64,000 nt of DNA. Origin: CAWHBO01 sp963827735. GTDB taxonomy: Bacteria; Patescibacteriota; Patescibacteriia; Patescibacteriales; UBA12075. This document shows positions 41,312-48,099 of the stretch, piece by piece. A program made the position numbers and the translations under genes. Position 1 is the first letter of the stretch, and every line of letters begins with the position of its first letter. Under the pieces are notes generated by a model that saw only the letters and a program-made list of their open reading frames with translations, did no database searches and had not been told where the DNA came from. The stretch is taken from the NCBI GenBank assembly GCA_963827735.1, contig CAWHBO010000003.1, forward strand, positions 62,001-126,000, read 5' to 3'.

Positions 41312-41695
41312 ATGGGACCTAAAGAGCTTAGAGATTTGTTAGAAGGAATTAACCGGTTGGAGGGTGCTAGTCTTGAAGATTTGGACGAGCTTGAGAGTTT
41401 CCTAAGCATGAGCGGGTTTGAAGATATGCTCGGAAGCTCCAAGAAATCTTTAACACTGATTGATGCATCACTAAAAAAGATGCAAAAAGATGGCAGTTTT
41501 GTCTGGAAGAACGGAACAGAGTTTCGTGATGGCATTCGCCGTCAGTTGATAGACAACCTGACAAAAACGGATCTGCAGATAAAAAACGATAGCATAAATA
41601 AACTGCTTTCATTTATCGCAGAACAGGAGAAAAAGCTACGAAGCAAAGATTGCGAGGCTAGAAGAAGATCTTCACAGGCTAACCAGAAGGAATAA
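41312..41695 (+). CDS. Coiled-coil protein, N-terminal part of a frameshifted gene
   Basis: Frame of 127 residues from ATG with AAAAAGGAG upstream. The first 105 residues are helical (ELRDLLEGINRLEGASLEDLDELESFLSMSGF). After the A5 run at 41630-41634 the frame turns into Arg/Ser-rich sequence and stops, whereas the +1 frame continues with perfect coiled-coil heptads (SYEAKIARLEEDLHRLTRR). The second frame is open from 41598 to 42719. So 41312-42719 was most likely one gene of about 468 codons, cut by one extra A; a sequencing error or +1 frameshifting are the alternatives. Confidence 0.75.
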   Translation: MGPKELRDLLEGINRLEGASLEDLDELESFLSMSGFEDMLGSSKKSLTLIDASLKKMQKDGSFVWKNGTEFRDGIRRQLIDNLTKTDLQIKNDSINKLLSFIAEQEKKLRSKDCEARRRSSQANQKE

Positions 41696-41843
41696 ATTTC
41701 TTTCAGAGGAGCTGACCGAGGCCAAAAAAGAAATTTCTGAACTGGAAGGAGCTAATGGAAAAATCGTCGGCGACAACCAGGAACTGAATGAAGATCTGGA
41801 AAAATCCAAGGACAGAATATTCGTCCTGGAAAGTGTTATCTCA

Positions 41844-42719
41844 ATGCAGTTATATAACCTTGGCTCCGTTATCGACGGACTGGTTGATCCTGATGTGATT
41901 CAGAGGTTAAAAAACATTTCCGAGGAACTTACGGAAGCCGTGACAAAACCTGAAAACACAGAAGAAGAGACAGATATTAATGAATGTGCCACGGAACAGG
42001 TTGAAAATAACATTAACCGGCAGGATGACTTTGAGATTGCTGATGTTCCGGCCGCAAATACAGCCGAGGCGATCGCGGATGAAGAGAAAGGCGTAGACCA
42101 GGCAATCGGTACAATAGCAGAAGACACTGTAGATGACGATGAGGTGGACCTGACAATCGGTACTCTTCCGGAAGACGCCGTAGATGACGATGAGGTGACT
42201 GTTGAAACAGCTACTAAAGAAAATGCGGAGGTAACCACTACTGATACGGCAGTTGTAGAAGAAGCTGTTGACGAAAAGCAGATAATCACAGAAGGTAAAC
42301 CTGGAGAGGTAATCTCTGCTGATCAGGCTGATACGGCAATTGTAGTAAAGGAAGTTGTTGTTACCGCAGAACAGACATGCGACATCGACAACAAAGATTG
42401 TGCAGATGACGAAGACACCGCTGACCAGGCCGTTGTGACAGCTAAAGAAGAAACCGTTGCCTCAGTACAGGCCGCCAACATGGGCCTTGATGACAGTGTC
42501 GACAACATTAAAACAGCTTCTGATCAGACCGTTGAAACAGCTACAGAAGAAACAGCTGTAGAATCCAGCATTGACGAAACACCCATTGCTGATATCACTG
42601 ATGAAGCCATTACTGTAACGGCAAACGAAGAAATCGTTGCCGCTGACCAGCCAATCGCAGAAGAAAAACCTGCTGAAGAGGTAATCATCGCAGATCAGGC
42701 AGGTGATGCAAAAGAATAA
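41844..42719 (+). CDS. Acidic repetitive protein, C-terminal part of the frameshifted gene
   Basis: The frame is open from 41598; the ATG at 41844 lies within it and has no ribosome site, so it is probably not a true start. From 41634 it encodes a coiled coil (LSEELTEAKKEISELEGANGK, LNEDLEKSKDRIFVLESVIS), a helical part to about LKNISEELTEAVTK, and then about 230 residues of extreme Glu/Asp/Ala/Thr/Val composition with imperfect repeats such as AVDDDEV, IADQA and TATEETAVE. Highly acidic, probably disordered. No family recognised. Followed by a strong terminator. Confidence 0.7.
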   Translation: MQLYNLGSVIDGLVDPDVIQRLKNISEELTEAVTKPENTEEETDINECATEQVENNINRQDDFEIADVPAANTAEAIADEEKGVDQAIGTIAEDTVDDDEVDLTIGTLPEDAVDDDEVTVETATKENAEVTTTDTAVVEEAVDEKQIITEGKPGEVISADQADTAIVVKEVVVTAEQTCDIDNKDCADDEDTADQAVVTAKEETVASVQAANMGLDDSVDNIKTASDQTVETATEETAVESSIDETPIADITDEAITVTANEEIVAADQPIAEEKPAEEVIIADQAGDAKE

Positions 42720-42741
42720 CATTTGATCTTTAACCCTTTTA

Positions 42742-42780
42742 AACGCTCATTCAAGTCAATCTTGGATGGGCGTTTTTCTT
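42742..42780 (+). terminator. Rho-independent terminator of the acidic coiled-coil gene
   Basis: 14-base stem AACGCTCATTCAAG / CTTGGATGGGCGTT (G-T pairs at two places), TCAAT loop, followed by TTTCTTTT. Confidence 0.93.
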
Positions 42781-42813
42781 TTCATCAGACAGCATACTGA
42801 GCATGCCGCATTG

Positions 42814-42841
42814 TTGACAAATCTACGAATTATGTTAGAAT
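42814..42841 (+). promoter_or_regulatory. Promoter of the 42.9-46.4 kb operon
   Basis: TTGACA (42814-42819), 16-base spacer, TAGAAT (42836-42841); the same -10 as the promoter at 41147. The leader motif at 42863-42895 (TTTTGGAGGCTTTTTGAC, then ATCAACATTT) matches 41221-41253. Confidence 0.8.
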
Positions 42842-42931
42842 CTAAAATTCCAGAATGCAACATTTTGGAGGCTTTTTGACATTTAAATCAACATTTGAAA
42901 CAAAAAAACCATAAAAGAAAAGGAGAAAAAA

Positions 42932-44839
42932 GTGGAACAGACAATGAGAAAAAAGATTTGGGGAGGGGTGCTTTTTGTGATGCTCTGCGTCACGCTTTGG
43001 TTAACATTTATCTTGCCAATCCAGTTGGCAAACAGCGCTTACAAACGCGCTTCCGAGGCTTACACCGCTGTCAGCAACAACGTCGCAGAATTTCAAGTTC
43101 AGACTGAAAGCATGAAATGGTTCAAGAAATCATATACGGACGGTATCCGAACGATTTCTGGCCAAGCGCAAAAGAATCTGTCAGAGATGAAAAATGATCT
43201 GGCAACAGCGGAAAAAGCCGGCGCCAAAGACAAGAAAGCGCTGTCAAAAATGACGGAAGAAAACCTGAAGAACGTAGCAGCAATCGTCAAAAAAGGACAG
43301 ACTGAGCTGGTCATTTGCCAAAAAATGGCAAATGACGCGAGATCCGGATTGGCTGATCTTGAAAGAACAATCGCTCTGTCAAGGGCCAGCATGGTAAAAA
43401 ATTCCATAAACATTTTGGATACCAGAGGCAAATATCTGTCAAAATATGTTTTGGAAATAACCAAACAAGCTTCACTTGCCCAAAAAAGGATTGAAGAAGC
43501 TGACCAGCTTGTATCAAAGGCTGACGCTTTGCTTCCGCCTCTCAATGACAAATCAGGGAAAGGAGACCCCAAAGCAGCGCTGTTGGTCATCAGTGATGGC
43601 AGCGTTATCGCCGGCGAATCGCAAAAGCTTGTCAAGAACGTTAGCGACGAACTGGCCTTTCAGGAAGAAGCTCTGACAAAAGCGGAGTCAAAAGTCGCAT
43701 TGGCGGTAAACGATTTGGAAACAGTGTATAATCATTTGGAAACCATTGTCCAGACGACTCCCCTGCTTCCGGAAAGAGCATTGAAAGAAGTTTATCGGAA
43801 ACAAGAAGATGCCAATCAACTTTTGGAAAAAGTGAACAAGGCTTTAAACACAGAAGTTGAAAAAGGAAAATACGATAAGGCTTTTGTTTACAAGCAGGCT
43901 TTGCTCATTTCTTCCTTGTCCGGAGAAATCATAAAAGAAACGGACCAGCAAGTACGCTGGTTCAATGAAGCGTCGGTTCTGATTGCCAAGATCAAATCAG
44001 AAATCAAAGAAGCAAACGTTCAGATCGGCAATTCTCTGGCCAGCGAAACAGTTTTGACAAGCCAACATGCGCCAATCGCTTGGAAAGAAGTAAAAGATAA
44101 CGTCTCACTTGCCAAGAAAACTGTTAAGGCAAGCGAACAAGCGCTTACCGGGGTAGAATTATTGTTTTATGATCAAGCTTTTTCCAAATCTTTAGAGAAC
44201 GGCAAAAAAGCCATTTCCGAATTGGACAATGCCAAAAAACTGCTCTCGGAATTGCAAAGTTACGCGCAAAGATTGGAAGACTTTAGAAACAACTGGCCGA
44301 ATGAGGAAAAAAGAACCAAAGACATAATTGCTGAGGAAGATGATTATGTCAGCCAATACGGCGCATATTCAGCTTCAGCAAAAAATGATTTTGCTGACGC
44401 GGAAAAACTTTTTGAAGACGCGCTAGAACAGGCCAAAGGCAAACTTTACGCAGAGGCGGTGGGAAAAGCTAAAAAGGCTTACAATCTCGCTGAAGGAACC
44501 GGAGATGTAGCGTATAACGCCTACCGTGAAAACCAAAGACGATTGAGCGACAATGACTCATCTTATGGAAGAGACTCAGAAGACGAATCAAGCGGCGATG
44601 ACAGCGGAGAAAATTCTTACAGTTTTCCAAGCGACGATGGATCTTCAGACGACGACAGTTATGGCGGCGGGTCTAGCTATGACAGCGGAGATAGTTCATA
44701 TGACTATTCAAGCGGCAGTGATGGCGGCGGATTCTCAGATTACAGCGGCGGCGATGGCGGCGGATTCTCAGACTACGGTGGCGGCGATGGCGGAGGATTT
44801 TCAGATGATGGCGGCGGCGATGGCGGCGGATTTGACTAA
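42932..44839 (+). CDS. Membrane-anchored coiled-coil protein with Gly/Asp/Ser-rich tail
   Basis: Product of 635 residues from a GTG set by AAAAGGAG seven bases upstream. One membrane helix (about 9-28, IWGGVLFVMLCVTLWLTFILP), then some 500 residues of alpha-helical, coiled-coil-rich sequence, in part a tandem of about 90-residue helical hairpins (KNLSEMKNDLATAEKAGAKDKKALSKM, DQLVSKADALLPPLNDK). The last 95 residues are Ser/Asp/Gly-rich and end in four copies of GGGFSD. The layout recalls EzrA-like or spectrin-like proteins, but no family is recognised. First gene of an operon with a second membrane protein and a PspA-like protein; role may lie in envelope integrity. Confidence 0.8.
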   Translation: MEQTMRKKIWGGVLFVMLCVTLWLTFILPIQLANSAYKRASEAYTAVSNNVAEFQVQTESMKWFKKSYTDGIRTISGQAQKNLSEMKNDLATAEKAGAKDKKALSKMTEENLKNVAAIVKKGQTELVICQKMANDARSGLADLERTIALSRASMVKNSINILDTRGKYLSKYVLEITKQASLAQKRIEEADQLVSKADALLPPLNDKSGKGDPKAALLVISDGSVIAGESQKLVKNVSDELAFQEEALTKAESKVALAVNDLETVYNHLETIVQTTPLLPERALKEVYRKQEDANQLLEKVNKALNTEVEKGKYDKAFVYKQALLISSLSGEIIKETDQQVRWFNEASVLIAKIKSEIKEANVQIGNSLASETVLTSQHAPIAWKEVKDNVSLAKKTVKASEQALTGVELLFYDQAFSKSLENGKKAISELDNAKKLLSELQSYAQRLEDFRNNWPNEEKRTKDIIAEEDDYVSQYGAYSASAKNDFADAEKLFEDALEQAKGKLYAEAVGKAKKAYNLAEGTGDVAYNAYRENQRRLSDNDSSYGRDSEDESSGDDSGENSYSFPSDDGSSDDDSYGGGSSYDSGDSSYDYSSGSDGGGFSDYSGGDGGGFSDYGGGDGGGFSDDGGGDGGGFD

Positions 44840-44873
44840 CCACAAACAAATGAAATGACAGGAGGAAGTAAAA

Positions 44874-45620
44874 ATGTATATCGGACAATATTTTGGAATC
44901 GTTGTAATCATCATTTTGGCTTACGGCTTATATCATCTTTTTTTAAAAGCCAAAGCCAGACCGATGATACCGGATGAACCGTTGGCAGAAGAAGAAACCG
45001 GGATCCTGCCATCAGACCGGGAAGAAACACCGGAGAAAAAACTTAAGGTCGCCTGCCCCGGACAGTTTATCACTTTGCTGGGAGAGCTAGAACTACAAAT
45101 CATAACCTCTGCCGCTTTCTTCGAAATGACAAAGTTGAACAAAGGCGCCGATTGGACCAGGACTGGATCAATTTCCAAGTGCCTGATCCTATCAGGCGGC
45201 ATCTTCATTTTCAAAATACCGAAGCAAGAAGGCGGAAAACCGATCTGGCTCAAGGCTGAAATGATGGACGTGATGACTTTGACTTCGTTCTATCTTGGCG
45301 AAAGCAAAGAAGACCCGGGTCCGGCCAGGCTTTTTAACCAAAAAAAGCAGGCTGAACCGGTCCCCTACGTTCTGCCGTTTAACCTTACTCCCGGAGTAAC
45401 TTGGGAAGTCGTTGACATCGGCACGCTGGACGTGGAGGTTGACGGAGAATCGGATGTTTTCATTGACGGCGATCGTTTGTATTTTGTAAGTTCCAAAGAA
45501 AAGGATGGAGACCGCCGCTTGCTTTTTCTGGACGCCAGAAAAGGCGAAGCCCAAGGCACAGGCGGATTGTTCCTTTGCGAATCTTTTGAACCATCAGTTG
45601 ACATAACTGACATTCTATAA
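44874..45620 (+). CDS. Membrane-anchored beta-rich protein, unknown
   Basis: Product of 248 residues with AGGAGG before ATG. One membrane helix (about 5-22, FGIVVIIILAYGLYHLFL), a short acidic linker, then a soluble domain from about 55 that reads as beta-rich: CPGQFITLLGELELQIITSAAF, WTRTGSISKCLILSGGIFIFKIP, GVTWEVVDIGTLDVEVDGESDVFIDGDRLYFVSSKEKDGDRRLLFLDARKGE. The last part faintly recalls DUF4178, a family that accompanies PspA genes elsewhere, but this is a guess. Lies 34 bases after the coiled-coil gene. Confidence 0.75.
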   Translation: MYIGQYFGIVVIIILAYGLYHLFLKAKARPMIPDEPLAEEETGILPSDREETPEKKLKVACPGQFITLLGELELQIITSAAFFEMTKLNKGADWTRTGSISKCLILSGGIFIFKIPKQEGGKPIWLKAEMMDVMTLTSFYLGESKEDPGPARLFNQKKQAEPVPYVLPFNLTPGVTWEVVDIGTLDVEVDGESDVFIDGDRLYFVSSKEKDGDRRLLFLDARKGEAQGTGGLFLCESFEPSVDITDIL

Positions 45621-45683
45621 CCTTTAACGAAATTTTTTCAAGAAAAAATCAAACATTAACCATATAAAAGAGGAGAAAATCTC

Positions 45684-46397
45684 ATGAGTGAAGGAATAAA
45701 GGCATTGGATGGCAAAATCAATTTTAAGATGTTTGTAAAAACAATATTCACCCGCGGACAAAAAATTCTGGCAGAGAACATGACTGCGGAAGAAAAGCTG
45801 GACATGATCATGAAAGATATGGCGAAGGATGTCCAGAAAAAAAGAGTGGACGCGCGCGAGGCCGGAGCGGAAAAACAGATTTCCACCAAGGAACTGGAAA
45901 CTCTTGAGGCTCAAAGAAAAGGTTTGGTTACCCTGGGGGCTTCCATCTGCCATGACCCTGAAAAATCAGCGCAGGTCGGACAGGTCAGCCAAAAACTGGC
46001 CGTGATTGATTCAAGAATAAGCGCTAGAAAATCGCTTCTCACCACGCAAACAGAGACTTACGATCTGGCGGCCAAGAACTATCAGGATGCGCTGAATGCT
46101 TATGAGACAGCCAAAAGCAATGGGCCGGCAATGATCAAGGCTATCAAGGCGCAAAAGACAGCTCTGGAGAGAAGAGACAACGCGTCTGAGCAAAAAACAA
46201 TGAGTATTGACTTCCTGAATGACCTGGCCAGCGAGTTGGAAAACGCCAAAGCTGAACTCAGGTCTGACATTGAGATCACGGAAGACTTGGATCCGTCCAA
46301 GTCATTCAATGTCAATGCCGAACTGGCAAAAATGGACGCCCAGAACGTCAACGCCGGTTACCTGGCGGAATTCCAGACTGCGGCAGCCGCAAAATAG
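45684..46397 (+). CDS. PspA/IM30-like coiled-coil protein
   Basis: Product of 237 residues, AGAGGAG before ATG. Almost entirely helical: an N-terminal amphipathic part (KINFKMFVKTIFTRGQKILAEN), then AEEKLDMIMKDMAKDVQKKRVDAREAGAEKQISTKELETLEAQRKGL, a long hairpin and a last helix before an Ala-rich end. Size, helix layout and the start resemble PspA/IM30/Vipp1 (bacterial ESCRT-III relatives that coat damaged membranes), though the match is by pattern only. Last gene of the three-gene operon; its two partners are membrane-anchored, which fits a membrane-stress role. Confidence 0.65.
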   Translation: MSEGIKALDGKINFKMFVKTIFTRGQKILAENMTAEEKLDMIMKDMAKDVQKKRVDAREAGAEKQISTKELETLEAQRKGLVTLGASICHDPEKSAQVGQVSQKLAVIDSRISARKSLLTTQTETYDLAAKNYQDALNAYETAKSNGPAMIKAIKAQKTALERRDNASEQKTMSIDFLNDLASELENAKAELRSDIEITEDLDPSKSFNVNAELAKMDAQNVNAGYLAEFQTAAAAK

Positions 46398-46423
46398 CAC
46401 CTTATAAAAAAAATAAAACGATA

Positions 46424-46466
46424 AAAAAAGACCCGTTCAAGATAGGAAATCTTGCGGGTCTTTTTT
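46424..46466 (+). terminator. Rho-independent terminator of the 42.9-46.4 kb operon
   Basis: Stem AAAGACCCG...AAGAT / ATCTTGCGGGTCTTT followed by T6. Strong, and also usable from the minus side because of the A run. Confidence 0.95.
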
Positions 46467-46504
46467 CTTTTATCTAAAATCTTATTTTTCTTTTCATTCT
46501 TCCA

Positions 46505-46545
46505 GCTCCAATCATTCTTAATTCTTAATTCTTAATTTTTAATTG
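46505..46545. repeat. TTCTTAATTC tandem repeat at the end of the M15 peptidase gene
   Basis: Four units of ATTCTTAATTCTTAATT form, overlapping the stop region of the M15 gene. The same string is inside leuS (62765-62803), where it is translated. Confidence 0.75.
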
Positions 46546-46949
46546 ACTCCCCCTTTCCCATTCTGAAAATCCTTAAGCGCATACCCGCCGCAAAACTGAA
46601 AATGCGGCCTGTCCGGAAACTTGGCAAAATCTCCTCCCCACTCCAGTCCAATCTCCTTCCCGATTTTACCGACTTTGTTGAAAAGCGCCGCGTCATTCCA
46701 AACGGCTTTGCCATGAAGGACCGGACAAATGTCAAAAGCCACGCCAAAATTATGCAAAGACTCGCCGCCCTTGGCATTCGTCACGATCTTGCCCGGAGTT
46801 GTCCGCCCGCGCGCGTACAATGCATCCTGTGCAACTTTTGTGCGCAGAGTGGAAGTGAAAATGATATCAATGCCAACGTCCTGGGATTTCTTTTGAAGTT
46901 CCAGCGCGAGGGATTTTACTTTGGGTTTTAAGAGATTTAGGTTGGACAT
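46539..46949 (-). CDS. M15-family peptidase (endolysin-like L,D- or D,D-peptidase)
   Basis: From ATG 46949 the product is 136 residues (the frame extends eight codons upstream). Metal-binding motif SLHNFGVAFDI (His and Asp of SxHxxGxAxD), then GLEWGGDFAKFPDRPHFQF, which gives the second His and the usual GGxW-like part. All zinc ligands are therefore present. Resembles the M15C group, with phage endolysins that cut the peptide side chain of peptidoglycan. No signal peptide, so either cytoplasmic until lysis (phage-derived) or exported another way. Its last codons lie in a TTCTTAATTC repeat. Confidence 0.9.
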   Translation of the reverse strand: MSNLNLLKPKVKSLALELQKKSQDVGIDIIFTSTLRTKVAQDALYARGRTTPGKIVTNAKGGESLHNFGVAFDICPVLHGKAVWNDAALFNKVGKIGKEIGLEWGGDFAKFPDRPHFQFCGGYALKDFQNGKGGVN

Positions 46950-47293
46950 ATATTTAAATTTTAAAATATTCAATAATCAATAACCATTCAATACTCAAAT
47001 ATTCAAATATTCAATGATTATTATACCAAAAATCGCCCTTGTCGCATATCCCTCCTCCAAAGGAGTTCTCTCCCTTCCAGATTCCTCCTGAAAATTTCCC
47101 TCCCCCAACCCCCTCCTGCTTGCCCGCCGTAGCCTTAGCGTAGGTGGGAAGGAGGGGGAATAATAAAATATATAATAATAAAAAAATATAAAATAGAAAA
47201 AACTTATTGTCTGATGAATCATAACAGGAGATGCGCCTAGCGCCCCATTCCCTCCCCCAACCCCCTCCTGAAGGAGGGGGAATAAATAATTAA
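46950..47293. repeat. Direct repeat A left of the DUF559 gene (47037-47292) with flanking A/T DNA
   Basis: No gene. 46975-47030 is made of ATTCAATAATC-type units. From 47037 the sequence is a copy of the region right of the DUF559 gene: CGCATATCCCTCCTCCAAAG, CCCTCCCCCAACCCCCTCC, GCCCGCCGTAGCCTTAGCG and ACTTATTGTCTGATGA, ending in the palindrome CCCCTCCTGAAGGAGGGG. On the minus strand it begins with the same ATGCGACAA that starts the DUF559 gene and then diverges, as if it were the stub of a lost second copy. An open frame across it is not taken as a gene. Confidence 0.85.
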
Positions 47294-47647
47294 TTAATTG
47301 ATAAATTTTTTAATTTTCACAATTACCTCTTCTAAGTTCTCACTGACTTCCTGATTGGTAAATCTGATCACATTGTATCCTGCTTCTTTAAAAATATCAT
47401 CTCTGAAGCTATCAATCGTTTTCATTTCTTCGTCATCATGATAGCCTCCGTCAATTTCAATGACAAGTTTATGTTTGTGGCAAAAGAAATCCGCGATGTA
47501 CCTGTATTCTCCAAAAATAAAAGCTTCTTGCCTTTTAAAATTTACTCCCAGTTTGTTGGCTTTTATCTGATACCATAAAATCTTTTCCGCAGGTGTCATG
47601 TTCTGGCGCAATTTTTTTGCTATTTCGTAGATGCTGATTTGTCGCAT
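47294..47647 (-). CDS. DUF559 endonuclease-like protein (VSR/PD-(D/E)XK fold)
   Basis: Product of 117 residues. Typical DUF559: AKKLRQNMTPAEKILWYQIKANKLGVNFKRQEAFIFGEYRYIADFFCHKHKLVIEIDGGYHDDEEMKTIDSFRDDIFKEAGYNVIRFTNQEV. Active-site residues expected for a VSR-type nuclease are present: Asp in YIADFF, Glu-x-Asp in VIEIDG and His in GGYH. Biochemical role of the family is not settled. The gene is enclosed by direct repeats; repeat B begins at its start codon and repeat A ends at its stop, pointing to a repeat-linked or mobile gene. Confidence 0.93.
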   Translation of the reverse strand: MRQISIYEIAKKLRQNMTPAEKILWYQIKANKLGVNFKRQEAFIFGEYRYIADFFCHKHKLVIEIDGGYHDDEEMKTIDSFRDDIFKEAGYNVIRFTNQEVSENLEEVIVKIKKFIN

Positions 47648-48060
47648 ATCCCTCCTCCAAAGGAGCTCCCTCTCCAGTCCCCTCCTGAAAAGTTCCCTCC
47701 CCCAACCCCCTCCTGCTTGCCCGCCGTAGCTTTAGCGTAGGTGGGAAGGAGGGGGAATAATAAATTATATAATGATAAAAAATATAACAATAAAATGAAA
47801 AATATAAACTTATTGTATGATGCAATGTGGTGGGATGCTACGCCTAGCGCTCCAAATCCCTCCCCAGAGCCCCCTCCTGAAGAAGCCCCTCCCCCAACCC
47901 CCTCCTGAAGGAGGGGGAATTATAGATTATATAATAATAAAAAATAGAAAAAACTTATTGTCTGATGAAACGTGAAAGGATGCTGCTATGAGCGCCCCGC
48001 CCCTTTAGGGGCGGGGTTGGGGGTGAGGGATTAGAGGCGGGGTTGGGGGTGAGGGATTTT
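47641..48060. repeat. Repeats B and C right of the DUF559 gene (no gene to 48099)
   Basis: B (47641-47921) copies A: CGCATATCCCTCCTCCAAAG, CCCTCCCCCAACCCCCTCC, GCCCGCCGTAGCTTTAGCG, ACTTATTGTATGATG, CCCCTCCTGAAGGAGGGG. C (about 47926-48060) is a shorter copy starting at AGAAAAAACTTATTGTCTG and ending in two GGCGGGGTTGGGGGTGAGGG units. The segments are unusually C/G-rich for this genome. The stretch 48061-48099 is plain A/T-rich DNA before the protease stop. Confidence 0.87.
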
Positions 48061-48099
48061 TTAGGCGGCGAAGTCTAGAATGATTGTTTTTATCATAAA

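Noticed and set aside
46539..46949. M15 peptidase as part of a phage lysis cassette
   Set aside because: No holin or other phage gene is adjacent; the neighbours are the PspA-like operon terminator and the DUF559 repeats.
46995..47222. 75-residue frame (PSFPPTLRLRRASRRGLGEG)
   Set aside because: It is a translation of repeat A beside the DUF559 gene; a near-identical frame appears in repeat B (47535-47825), where it overlaps the real nuclease gene.
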